From Streptomyces sp. NL15-2K (GTDB taxonomy: Bacteria; Actinomycetota; Actinomycetes; Streptomycetales; Streptomycetaceae): a stretch of DNA of 64,000 nt. Shown in pieces: positions 21,897 through 29,911 of the stretch. Both the position numbers and the translations under genes were made by a program. Location of the stretch: NCBI RefSeq assembly GCF_030551255.1, contig NZ_CP130630.1:9175001-9239000 (forward strand), read 5' to 3'. Under the pieces are notes generated by a model, which was not told the DNA's origin, did no database searches, and saw only the letters and a program-made list of their open reading frames with translations. Positions within the stretch are counted from its first letter, which is position 1. The number at the start of each line of letters is the position of its first letter.

Positions 21897-21916
21897 CCGC
21901 GCGCCTGAGCGCGCGG
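21897..21916 (+). promoter_or_regulatory. G/C hairpin between leader ORF and rsgA
   Basis: A perfect 8-bp stem (CCGCGCGC / GCGCGCGG) with a CTGA loop, 19 nt after the leader stop codon and 31 nt before the rsgA start. The position suits an attenuator or a stability element. It is preceded by a pyrimidine-rich run (CTCGACTCCTTTTCTT). Confidence 0.5.
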
Positions 21917-21947
21917 CTGCCGGGGCCGCCCTTGTGAAGGGTCACCC

Positions 21948-23048
21948 TTGACTTCCACCTCTGTCTTCTCCACCTACTCCGCTCTCGCTCCCTACGGCTG
22001 GGACGAGGCATGGGCGGACGAGTTCGCCCCTTACGAGCCCGAGGGACTGCTGCCCGGACGCGTGATCCGGGTCGACCGCGGGCAGTGCGACGTGGTCACC
22101 GCCGACGGGATCGTCCGGGCGGACACCGCGTTCGTCACCCCGCACGATCCGATGCGGGTCGTGTGCACCGGCGACTGGGTCGCCGTCGAACCCGGCGGCA
22201 ACCCGCGCTACGTACGGACGTATCTGCCGCGCCGTACCGCCTTCGTACGCTCCACCTCCTCCAAGCGGTCCGAGGGGCAGATCCTCGCCGCCAACGTCGA
22301 CCACGCGATCGTCGCCGTGTCGCTCGCCATGGAACTCGACCTCGGCCGCATCGAGCGGTTCCTCGCCCTGGCCTGGGAGTCCGGGGCCCAGCCCGTGGTC
22401 GTGCTGACCAAGGCCGACCTCGTACCGGACGCCGTGACGCTGGCGCACCTCGTGCAGGACGTGGAGACCTCGGCACCGGGGGTGCCGGTCCTGCCGGTCA
22501 GTGCCATGGACGGGGACGGGCTCGACGTCCTGGTCGCCGTCGTCTCCGGTGGTACGTCCGTGCTGCTCGGGCAGTCCGGTGCGGGCAAGTCCACGCTCGC
22601 GAACGCGCTGCTGGGGGAGGACGTCATGGAGGTGCAGGCCACCCGGGACGCGGACGGCAAGGGCCGTCATACGACGACCACGCGCAACCTGCTCGCGCTG
22701 CCGGGCGGCGGTGTCCTGATCGACACACCCGGGCTGCGCGGCGTCGGCCTGTGGGACGCCGAGAGCGGGGTCGGGCAGGTCTTCTCCGAGATCGAGGGGC
22801 TGGCCGAACGCTGCCGGTTCCACGACTGCGCGCACGAGAGCGAGCCGGGGTGCGCGGTGCTGGCCGCGATCGACTCCGGTGAGCTGCCCGAGCGGCGGCT
22901 GGAGAGCTACCGCAAGCTCATGCGGGAGAACCAGCGGATCGTCGCCAAGACCGACGCGCGGCTCAGGGCGGAGCTCAAGCGGGACTGGAAGCGGAAGGGG
23001 GCGGTGGGCAAGGCGGCGATGGAAGCGAAGAGGGGGCGCTGGCAGTAG
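21948..23048 (+). CDS. rsgA: Ribosome small-subunit-dependent GTPase A
   Basis: A 366-residue circularly permuted GTPase that helps 30S subunit maturation. Order of parts: N-terminal OB fold (about 35-95), G4 motif TKAD at 154-157, G1 motif GQSGAGKST at 208-216, switch region with GRHTTTTR, G3 DTPG at 259-262, then a zinc-binding C-terminal domain (CRFHDCAHESEPGC). The G4-before-G1 order is diagnostic of the RsgA/YjeQ family. The start is TTG at 21948, with GAAGGG 7 nt upstream. Expression may depend on the leader ORF and hairpin just upstream. Confidence 0.92.
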   Translation: MTSTSVFSTYSALAPYGWDEAWADEFAPYEPEGLLPGRVIRVDRGQCDVVTADGIVRADTAFVTPHDPMRVVCTGDWVAVEPGGNPRYVRTYLPRRTAFVRSTSSKRSEGQILAANVDHAIVAVSLAMELDLGRIERFLALAWESGAQPVVVLTKADLVPDAVTLAHLVQDVETSAPGVPVLPVSAMDGDGLDVLVAVVSGGTSVLLGQSGAGKSTLANALLGEDVMEVQATRDADGKGRHTTTTRNLLALPGGGVLIDTPGLRGVGLWDAESGVGQVFSEIEGLAERCRFHDCAHESEPGCAVLAAIDSGELPERRLESYRKLMRENQRIVAKTDARLRAELKRDWKRKGAVGKAAMEAKRGRWQ

Positions 23049-23080
23049 GGCTCCCTGGTGACCCACTTACCCATCTAACT

Positions 23081-23107
23081 CATCCAATCCATCCAATCCA
23101 TCCAACC
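23081..23107. repeat. 9-bp tandem repeat, three copies
   Basis: CATCCAATC occurs twice and CATCCAACC once, head to tail, in the 120-bp gap between rsgA and the Ada-like gene. Low-complexity and A/T-richer than its surroundings. Confidence 0.7.
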
Positions 23108-23168
23108 CATCTCCACGTCCGATTTCCGCTAGCCCTAGCCCTGGTCACCGTCGAGACTGGATGTCGTG

Positions 23169-24572
23169 ATGGACGAAGACACCAGGTACGAAGCGGTGCG
23201 CAGTCGGGACGGGCGGTTCGACGGGGAGTTCTTCTTCGCCGTCGTGACGACCGGGATCTACTGCCGGCCCAGCTGCCCGGCGGTGACGCCGAAGCGGCAC
23301 AACGTCCGGTTCTTCGCGACGGCCGCCGCCGCGCAGGGCTCGGGCTTCCGGGCCTGCCGGCGGTGCCGGCCGGACGCCGTGCCGGGCTCGGCCGAGTGGA
23401 ACGTGCGGGCGGACGTCGTGGGGCGGGCCATGCGGCTCATCGGTGACGGTGTCGTCGACCGGGAGGGCGTCGCAGGGCTGGCCGCGCGGCTCGGCTACAG
23501 CGCGCGGCAGGTGCAGCGCCAGCTCACCGCCGAGCTCGGTGCCGGGCCCGTCGCCCTGGCGCGGGCCCAGCGGGCGCACACCGCGCGCGTCCTGCTGCAG
23601 ACCACCGACCTGCCGATCACCCAGATCGGGTTCGCGTCCGGCTTCGCCAGTGTGCGGCAGTTCAACGACACGATGCGGGAGATCTACGCCTCGACGCCGA
23701 GCGAGCTGCGGGCCGTCGCACCGCACGGCGGCCGGGCCGCCCGGCGTACGGCCACACCGACCGCGGGGATCCCGCTGCGGCTCGCCCACCGGGGGCCGTA
23801 CCAGGCGGGTGCCGTCTTCGACCTGCTGGAGGGCGAGGCCGTGGCCGGCATGGAGGAGGTGAGCGGACCGCGCGGACGGCGGACGTACCGTCGCACCCTG
23901 CGCCTTCCGCACGGCACCGGCATCGTCGCCGTCGACGAGCGGCCGGGCTCGGCGAGGTCCGCGTCCGGCGCCCATCCGGGCGGCTGGCTGGACGCCCTGC
24001 TGCACCTCACCGACCCCCGCGACCTGACCACCGCGGTCCAGCGGCTGCGACGGCTGTTCGACCTCGACGCCGATCCGTACGCCGTGGACGAGCGGCTCGG
24101 CGCCGACGCACGGCTCGCCCCGCTCGTCGCCGCCCGGCCCGGACTGCGGTCGCCCGGCGCCGCCGACCCGGAGGAGCTCGCGGTGCGGGCGCTGGTGGGG
24201 CGGACGGAGGCCGAGCGGCTGGTACGGCGATACGGCAAGGCGCTGGACGCACCCTGCGGCAGCCTCACCCACGTCTTCCCCGAACCGGCCGTCCTCGCCG
24301 AGGCCGAACCCGACGGCACCCCGGGCGCGCTCGCCGCCGCCCTCGCCGACGGTGTCGTACGCCTCGATCCGGGCGCCGACCGGGACGATGCGGAGGCGGC
24401 ACTGCTCGCGCTGCCCGGGCTGGACGCCCGTACCATCGCCGCCGTCCGTACCCGCGCCCTCGGCGACCCGGACGTCGCCCCGCCCGGCCCGGGCATCCCC
24501 GACACCTGGCGCCCCTGGCGCTCATACGCCCTGCGACACCTGCGTGCGGCAGGGGAGTTGGAGTACCGATGA
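23169..24572 (+). CDS. Ada-type regulator fused to a degenerate AlkA DNA glycosylase domain
   Basis: A 467-residue fusion. Residues 1-75 are the Ada methyl-acceptor domain with the four zinc cysteines 32, 36, 63 and 66 (Cys32 is the expected phosphotriester methyl acceptor). Residues about 80-180 are an AraC helix-turn-helix (AGLAARLGYSARQVQRQL). The rest is AlkA-like (N domain, then DPRDLTTAVQRLRRLFDLDADP). The C-terminal helix-hairpin-helix reads LPGLDARTIAAVRTRALGDP. The stretch after it is short and lacks the DLG(V/I)R segment that normally carries the catalytic Asp. The start is GTG 23166 or ATG 23169; no good ribosome site exists, so the mRNA may be leaderless. Ogt overlaps its end by 4 nt. 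Confidence 0.88.
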   Translation: MDEDTRYEAVRSRDGRFDGEFFFAVVTTGIYCRPSCPAVTPKRHNVRFFATAAAAQGSGFRACRRCRPDAVPGSAEWNVRADVVGRAMRLIGDGVVDREGVAGLAARLGYSARQVQRQLTAELGAGPVALARAQRAHTARVLLQTTDLPITQIGFASGFASVRQFNDTMREIYASTPSELRAVAPHGGRAARRTATPTAGIPLRLAHRGPYQAGAVFDLLEGEAVAGMEEVSGPRGRRTYRRTLRLPHGTGIVAVDERPGSARSASGAHPGGWLDALLHLTDPRDLTTAVQRLRRLFDLDADPYAVDERLGADARLAPLVAARPGLRSPGAADPEELAVRALVGRTEAERLVRRYGKALDAPCGSLTHVFPEPAVLAEAEPDGTPGALAAALADGVVRLDPGADRDDAEAALLALPGLDARTIAAVRTRALGDPDVAPPGPGIPDTWRPWRSYALRHLRAAGELEYR

Positions 24573-25093
24573 CCACCGAGACGCACTACACCACCGAGAC
24601 GCACTACACCACCGAGACGCACTACACCACCGTGGACAGCCCCGTCGGCGGGCTCCTGTTGACCGCAGGCGCGGACGGCACCCTGACCTCCCTGTCCGTG
24701 CCCGGCCAGAAGAACGGCCGTACCGTCCAGGACGGTTGGCGACACGACCCGACCCTGTTCCGCGAGGCCGAGGAACAGCTCGCCGCCTACTTCGCCGGGG
24801 AACTCAAGGAGTTCCAGCTGGCGGTGCGGAGCGAGAGCACCACCTTCCGCGAGAAGGTCTGGGCCGCCCTCGACACCGTCCCCTACGGTTCGACCACGAC
24901 GTACGGCGAGATCGCCACCCGCATCGGCGCGCCCCGCGCCGCCGTACGGGCCGTCGGCGGCGCGATCGGCGCCAACCCGCTGCTGATCGTCCGCCCGTGC
25001 CACCGGGTGATCGGGGCCGACGGTTCACTGACGGGGTACGCGGGCGGGCTGGAGCGCAAGACGACGCTGCTCACGCTGGAAGGCGTCCTCTAG
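24569..25093 (+). CDS. ogt: Methylated-DNA-[protein]-cysteine S-methyltransferase
   Basis: A 174-residue suicide methyltransferase that removes O6-methyl groups from guanine. The active site is VRPCHRVIG with acceptor Cys144. The DNA-binding helix region is TTTYGEIATRIGAPRAAVRAVGGA. The ATG lies in the ATGA overlap with the Ada-AlkA gene, so the two repair functions are co-translated. The N-terminus carries three copies of the hexapeptide TTETHY before the normal start of the family fold (TTVDSPVGGLL). Confidence 0.93.
   Translation: MTTETHYTTETHYTTETHYTTVDSPVGGLLLTAGADGTLTSLSVPGQKNGRTVQDGWRHDPTLFREAEEQLAAYFAGELKEFQLAVRSESTTFREKVWAALDTVPYGSTTTYGEIATRIGAPRAAVRAVGGAIGANPLLIVRPCHRVIGADGSLTGYAGGLERKTTLLTLEGVL
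24572..24625 (+). repeat. 18-bp in-frame tandem repeat, three copies
   Basis: Three identical 18-bp units (ACCACCGAGACGCACTAC) at the 5' end of ogt encode TTETHY three times. Copy number should be prone to slippage without changing frame. Confidence 0.9.
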
Positions 25094-25117
25094 TCGCTCT
25101 CCTTCAGCCGCCCTCCT

Positions 25118-25492
25118 TCAGTCGCCCTCCTCCAGCCCCCAGCTGTGGATCCGCCGCGGATGGACCCGGATCAGCTCCTCGCTGAAGTGCGGACCCAAGT
25201 CGTGCGGACCGGCGAGGAGTTCGGCCTCGCCGCGGATGTCGATGCCGCGCACCTTCCAGGGCCTCAGGCTGACGATGTCGTCGACGACCAGGGCGATCTT
25301 CGGGTTCTTCCGCAGGTTGCGCCACTTCTTGGTGGCACCCATGGCGTAGCCGCCGATCAGGACGGTCCCGTCGTCCTGAAGGTAGAAGCCGACCGGGTTC
25401 GCCTGTGGCTGGCCGTGCTGGTCGACGGTGGCCATGCGCCCGAGCCGCTGCGACTTCAGGTACGCGAGTTCGGCCTCGCTGAATTCGGTCAT
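25118..25492 (-). CDS. PPOX-class F420-dependent oxidoreductase family protein
   Basis: A 124-residue split-barrel protein (ATVDQHGQPQANPVGFYLQDDGT, GATKKWRNLRKNPKIALVVDD) of the type annotated as PPOX-class F420-dependent enzymes in actinobacteria. The GRMATVD start and the KKxRNLRxNP block bind the deazaflavin phosphate in relatives. Substrate unknown. Start ATG 25492; a longer frame to 25528 has no support. Convergent with ogt, 24 bp apart, with CTCCTTCAG repeats in the gap. Confidence 0.85.
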   Translation of the reverse strand: MTEFSEAELAYLKSQRLGRMATVDQHGQPQANPVGFYLQDDGTVLIGGYAMGATKKWRNLRKNPKIALVVDDIVSLRPWKVRGIDIRGEAELLAGPHDLGPHFSEELIRVHPRRIHSWGLEEGD

Positions 25493-25617
25493 GGCAGCCA
25501 GCCAACACCTCGGCTCCGCCCGGCGCATCGGATCCTCGTCCTACGTCCCGGGTCCTACGACGGGACGCACGGGCGAGGGGCTGGTTCAACCGGGGACAGG
25601 TTCTCCGGGGGACCGGT

Positions 25618-26100
25618 TCACCCCCACAGCACCGCCCCCAGCCACGCCCCCATGATCAGCAGGCAGGTGAACAGTTCCGCCAGCACGCTGGAGCCGCCGG
25701 AGCGCATCGCCGTCCGCAGCGCGGCCATCGCCTCGCCGTGGCGGCCGAGCCGCAGGCGTTCGCAGAGGTAGATCCCGCCTATGAAACCGGGGATCGCTCC
25801 GACCACGGGGATCAGGAAGAAGCCGATGAACGCCCCCACCCCGGCGTACACCGCCATCCGTCGGGTGGCGCCGCTCGCGCGCAGCCGTCGCGGCGGCAGT
25901 GACCAGCGCACCACCTGGGAGAGGAGCAGCGCGACGGTGCCGCCCACGAGCACGCCCCAGGCCAGTGGCTGCGGATCCTGCAGCGCCCACCACAGGACCG
26001 CGGACCACACCAGCCACGACCCCGGCACACCGGGCACCAGGACTCCGCCCACGCCGAGCAGCATGACCAGGCCGACCAGCAGGAGGTCCACCACTCCCAT
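25618..26100 (-). CDS. DUF456 family membrane protein
   Basis: A 160-residue protein with four to five hydrophobic segments. It carries the DUF456 signatures: GVVLVPGVPGS-type (here GGVLVPGVPGSWLVWSAVL) near the N-terminus and VGAFIGFFLIPVVGAIPGFI in the middle. Function unknown in all relatives. Stands alone between the PPOX gene and a regulator relic on the same strand. Confidence 0.85.
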   Translation of the reverse strand: MGVVDLLLVGLVMLLGVGGVLVPGVPGSWLVWSAVLWWALQDPQPLAWGVLVGGTVALLLSQVVRWSLPPRRLRASGATRRMAVYAGVGAFIGFFLIPVVGAIPGFIGGIYLCERLRLGRHGEAMAALRTAMRSGGSSVLAELFTCLLIMGAWLGAVLWG

Positions 26101-26146
26101 TGGTCCAGAGTGCCGGAGTACGGGAGAAGGCGCAGGCCGGCCATGT

Positions 26147-26425
26147 TCACTCGGGCCGGTCCCGGGCCACCCATCCCCGCTCGCACGCGTGCCACCCCAG
26201 CTGCAGCCGGGTCGTCACACCGCTCAGCTCCATCAGCCGCTTCACCCGGCGCTGCACGGTCCGCAGACCCAGGTCGAGCTGCTTGGCGACGCCTGCCAGC
26301 AGCTCCAGCGGCCCGCTCGCGCGCACGACCAGCGCGGTGGGCTCCGCGGTGTGCGGGGTGAGCGGCACCAAGGCGAGCGAACGGTCGGCGACCACCAGCC
26401 TGGTGGCACCAATCGCTCCCAGCAC
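26147..26425 (-). pseudogene. Truncated LuxR-type regulator (C-terminal fragment)
   Basis: A 92-codon frame that encodes the end of a LuxR/TrmB-like regulator. It has a pre-HTH strand (TRLVVADRSLALVPLTP) followed almost at once by the recognition helix region (VAKQLDLGLRTVQRRVKRLM, then GVTTRLQLGWHACERGW). The first helix of the HTH and some 50-60 residues normally found between these blocks are missing, as is the whole N-terminal sensor. Probably an internal-deletion relic. Confidence 0.55.
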
Positions 26426-26557
26426 CTGGCGTCGCCCTTCCTCGCCTCCGGACCGGCGTTCGGGTGCTCACTCGGCACACCGTTCGACGCGCGGTGGCTG
26501 TCCTGATTTTCCGGATGCCCCGTTTTCACACGGCCCGTGCGGTGGACAATTGAGGGC

Positions 26558-28282
26558 ATGAACCAGCAGGGGGGAAGGCCCACCGGTCACGAGGACGACT
26601 GGTGGGGCCAGCTGTACGACGACTCCACCGAGGACACGGGCCCCACGGCCACGCCCGACACAGTGGACGATCGGTACGCCTCGGCCGTGGAGGCCGTGGA
26701 GGCCGTGGAGGCCGTGGAGGCCGTGGAGACGGTGGACACGGTCGATGCGGTGGACGCGCCGCCGCGCCTGGCGGGGTCCGGTGTTCCGTCGCAAGGGCCC
26801 GGTACCGCCGACACCACAGAGGCCGTTGACGCCCCCCGCCGCACGGAGTTCATACGGCAGCGCGCCCCCTGGGAGCCGCCACCCGACCCTACTCCGGGCC
26901 CCGCGACCTTCCCGCCCGGACCGAAGCCACCGGGATTCGAGGCACAGACCCCCCGGGGCAGCACGCCCTCCTCGACCGGTGGCCGCATCCCGACGGAGTC
27001 CCGCACACCCACCGCGCCGGTCACCCCGGCCACGCCCCCGCCCCCGGTCACCCCGGCCACACCCCCGCCCCCGGCCGGGCCGCCTCCCCCGCCGCCTCCG
27101 TTCGGCCCACCGCGGTCGGCTGCCCCGCCGCCCACGCGAGAGGACACCGCGGAACCCTCGCGCCCCGTCGGCCCGACGCCGCAGCGCTCGCCCGCGGAGC
27201 CCTCGCACCTCGTCGAGCCCGCACCGCAGCGCCCGCCCGCCGACACCGACACCGACACCCCCGCCCCACAGGGCCCCCGCACCGCCACCCGCGTCGACCT
27301 CCCCGCGCTCCCGCCCGAGCCCGTCGACTACGTGGGCTCAGGGCCGCCCACCTACGAGGCCGAACCCACCGCCCTGCCCCCCGCCGATCCGGACGACCTC
27401 GACGATCTGGTCGCGGACACCGTCCTCGACGGAGCCCGGTACGGGCCCTGCACACTGCGGGCCGTCTCCGTCCGAGGGGACTCCGCGCGGTTCCGGGGCG
27501 AGCCGCGCCGGGACTCCCTCCTCACCGCCCGTTTCGGCTCGGGCGAGCACGCGCTGGTCCTGGTGGCGATGGCGACCGGTGCCCGCGCCACCCCGGGCGC
27601 GCACCGCGCGGCCGCCGAGGCCTGCCACTGGATCGGGCGGGCCGTCGGCCGCAGCCACGCACGGCTCGCCGAGGACATAAGGGCCGGCCGCCGCGGCGAT
27701 CTGAAGTCCGGCCTGCACCGCCTCACCGACCGCAGCCTCGGCAGGCTCCGCGCCGGCGCCGCCGAGCAGGGCATCGATCCGGAGGAGTACGCGGCCACCC
27801 TGCGCTGCCTCCTGCTCCCCGCCGATCCCGGATGCCGTACGCGCGTGTTCTTCGGCGTCGGCGAGGGCGGACTGTTCCGGCTCAGGGACGGCGAGTGGCA
27901 GGACATCGAACCGCGCGTCCAGGACGTCACCGGCGAGCCCGTCGTCGGCTTCGGATCCGTGTCCTCCGAGACGCCGGAGGGCGACCGGCTCACCATGGAC
28001 CTGGGCATCCCCACGCCCCCGAGCCCGTACGAGCCCGCCCCCGAACCGCTGCGTGAACCCTTCCGCTTCCGCGCCTCCGTCGCCCGCCCCGGCGACACGC
28101 TCGTGATGTGCACCGGCGGCCTGGCCGAGCCGCTGCGGGGGGAGCCGGAGCTGTGCGAGTACCTGACCGGCCGGTGGTCCGGCCCGAACCCGCCCGGCCT
28201 CGCCGCGTTCCTCGCCGACGCCCAGGTGCGGGTCAAGGGGTACTCGGACGACCGTACGGCCGCCGCCGTTTGGGAGGCGTGA
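26558..28282 (+). CDS. Pro-rich PP2C-like (probable pseudophosphatase) protein
   Basis: A 574-residue protein. The N-terminus is acidic with VEAVEAVEA repeats, followed by a long Pro/Ala/Thr-rich region (about 80-255, including PPPPPPPFGPP). The C-terminal half (about 285-574) has the PP2C_2 layout: ALVLVAMATGARATPGAHRA, a helical pair, VFFGVGEGGLFRLRDGEW, PGDTLVMCTGGLAEPLRG, and DDRTAAAVWEA. The metal-binding Asp positions of active PP2C enzymes (DGMGG-like and CSDGL-like motifs) appear as ATGAR and CTGGL here, so catalysis is doubtful. It may be a scaffold in Ser/Thr kinase signalling. ATG 26558 with TGAGGG upstream. Confidence 0.75.
   Translation: MNQQGGRPTGHEDDWWGQLYDDSTEDTGPTATPDTVDDRYASAVEAVEAVEAVEAVETVDTVDAVDAPPRLAGSGVPSQGPGTADTTEAVDAPRRTEFIRQRAPWEPPPDPTPGPATFPPGPKPPGFEAQTPRGSTPSSTGGRIPTESRTPTAPVTPATPPPPVTPATPPPPAGPPPPPPPFGPPRSAAPPPTREDTAEPSRPVGPTPQRSPAEPSHLVEPAPQRPPADTDTDTPAPQGPRTATRVDLPALPPEPVDYVGSGPPTYEAEPTALPPADPDDLDDLVADTVLDGARYGPCTLRAVSVRGDSARFRGEPRRDSLLTARFGSGEHALVLVAMATGARATPGAHRAAAEACHWIGRAVGRSHARLAEDIRAGRRGDLKSGLHRLTDRSLGRLRAGAAEQGIDPEEYAATLRCLLLPADPGCRTRVFFGVGEGGLFRLRDGEWQDIEPRVQDVTGEPVVGFGSVSSETPEGDRLTMDLGIPTPPSPYEPAPEPLREPFRFRASVARPGDTLVMCTGGLAEPLRGEPELCEYLTGRWSGPNPPGLAAFLADAQVRVKGYSDDRTAAAVWEA
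26684..26728 (+). repeat. 9-bp in-frame tandem repeat, five copies
   Basis: Five GCCGTGGAG units encode the AVE register of the VEAVEA tract in the PP2C-like protein. Imperfect units continue as ACGGTGGAC and GCGGTGGAC. Confidence 0.9.
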
Positions 28283-28306
28283 CCTGCGGAACGTACGCGG
28301 GCCGCA

Positions 28307-29671
28307 TCAGTCGTACGGCGTCCACTGACGGGCCGATGTGTCGTACGTGTAGCGCGGCAGCCCCTTGATGGCGCTCGTGCGGAACGGGCGGCCGTCGTCG
28401 TCGATGCGGACCGTGCCGGTGCGGCCCTGGGAGGACCAGTCCAGCTCCAGGTACCAGCGGCAGTCGCAGCCCTCGGTCCGGGCGGTGACCAGCAGCACCT
28501 CCGGGTCCTCGGCGGAGACACGGTAGGGCAGGCGCATGGCCGGGATCGGCGTGCCCGTGTCGTTGCCGTCGACCGGGTGGGCGATGGGGCGGTCGATGTC
28601 CAGGTCGACACCGAAGTAGCGGGGGGTGACCGCTCCGCCGCAGCCGTTGTCCATGGCGTAGGCGTTGCCCGGAGCGGGGTCCGCTCGTCCGACGACCCGG
28701 ACGCGCAGTGCGTCCAGGACGACGGCCGTGGAGGTCCGCCCCTGCACCGAGATCCGTACGTTCGTCTCGCGTCCGTGCACCGCGCTCTGGGTTCCCGCCC
28801 AGGTTCCGGCGTCCTGCGGGGCCGGGGGCGGAGGGACCTGCCGCGGCGGCTTGGCGATGACGTAGTCGTGACCGCAGCCCATCGCCCAGACCTGGGAGTC
28901 GGCGGTCCACGTGAGGGGGACGGCGGCGGAGGCGGCGGGCTGGTCCGGCGCGCCGTTTCCGGAGGAGGCGCGGCTCTCGGCGGGTGATTTCCCGGAGGGC
29001 TTCGCGGGGGTGCCCTCGGCCGAGGAGGAGCGAGAGGGGGAGGGGGACCGGGTGCCGGTGGAAGGGCTCGGCGACGTGGTCGAGGGGTGGTCAGGTGAGC
29101 CCGGCGCCGTCGTGCGGGACGGACCGGCAGCCTGGGACCGTGCGGGATCGTCCGCCGGGGAACGACGGTCGGACGGCAGGGCCGAGAGGCTGCCCAGGGT
29201 GGCGAGGAGCGCCGCCGCGACGGCCGTGGTCACCAGGGTGCGTCGGCGGCGGTACCAGGGGCGCGGTGGGGGAGCGGGGGCGGGATCGTCCTTCGCGCCG
29301 GATTCCTCCGACATCTGCGACGCGCCGTCCTGCGTCGGGGGCTCCGGCCGCGCGGTCTCCGTCGGTTCGACCGCCGTATCCCGTACGGCCGTCGGTTCGG
29401 TCGCCGTACGGGGCCGCTGCCGTGCCGCCACCGCCAGGAGCCATAACCGGTGTAATTCCAGCCGCTCTTGCGCCGACGCCCCGCACAACGCGGCGAACCG
29501 CTCCACCGGGGCGAAGTCCAGGGGGACGGCCTCACCGGCGCAGTAGCGGTGCAGCGTGGAGGTGTTCATGTTCAGGCGGCGGGCCAGCGAACCGTAACTG
29601 CGGTCCGTGCGCTCCTTCAGCCGTCGCAGCAGCGCGGCGAACTCCTCGACGTCCTCGTGTGGTGCCGACAC
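28307..29671 (-). CDS. XRE-type HTH membrane protein with extracellular domain
   Basis: A 454-residue protein. Residues about 5-68 are a Cro/XRE-like helix-turn-helix (GSLARRLNMNTSTLHRYCAG) as in many streptomycete HTH regulators. After a Pro/Glu linker come a basic cluster (WYRRRRT) and one membrane helix (about 145-165), then a Ser/Pro/Thr-rich stalk and a C-terminal domain (about 250-454) with paired cysteines (MGCGHDYVIAK, NGCGGAVTPRYF, EGCDCRWYLELDW). DNA binding inside and an extracytoplasmic sensor outside are the plain reading. The GTG at 29671 has GGGGGAAC upstream; an extension to 29860 lacks a start signal. Convergent to the PP2C-like gene (24 bp) and divergent from a secreted protein gene. 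Confidence 0.8.
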   Translation of the reverse strand: MSAPHEDVEEFAALLRRLKERTDRSYGSLARRLNMNTSTLHRYCAGEAVPLDFAPVERFAALCGASAQERLELHRLWLLAVAARQRPRTATEPTAVRDTAVEPTETARPEPPTQDGASQMSEESGAKDDPAPAPPPRPWYRRRRTLVTTAVAAALLATLGSLSALPSDRRSPADDPARSQAAGPSRTTAPGSPDHPSTTSPSPSTGTRSPSPSRSSSAEGTPAKPSGKSPAESRASSGNGAPDQPAASAAVPLTWTADSQVWAMGCGHDYVIAKPPRQVPPPPAPQDAGTWAGTQSAVHGRETNVRISVQGRTSTAVVLDALRVRVVGRADPAPGNAYAMDNGCGGAVTPRYFGVDLDIDRPIAHPVDGNDTGTPIPAMRLPYRVSAEDPEVLLVTARTEGCDCRWYLELDWSSQGRTGTVRIDDDGRPFRTSAIKGLPRYTYDTSARQWTPYD

Positions 29672-29911
29672 CGTTCCCCCGTGTCCTCCCGACCCGGGAC
29701 GGTATCCCAGGCACTCCCTGTATCTGCACGTCAGACGGGCTGGGATGGTTCCACCGTGGTGGATCCGGCGTCCCCTGTTGCGTCCGCCCGTCGTGACCGC
29801 TGATGCTCTTGGTGTCGCCCCGACCAGGGCCGGACCGACCATCCGGCGTCGTGGCGGCATCCACCCTCACGCACTTGCCACACCCATGCACTCACCCACG
29901 GGGGAACACCC

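Noticed and set aside
23081..23107. Possible CRISPR-like repeat
   Set aside because: Units are 9 bp and directly adjacent with no spacers; a simple tandem repeat.
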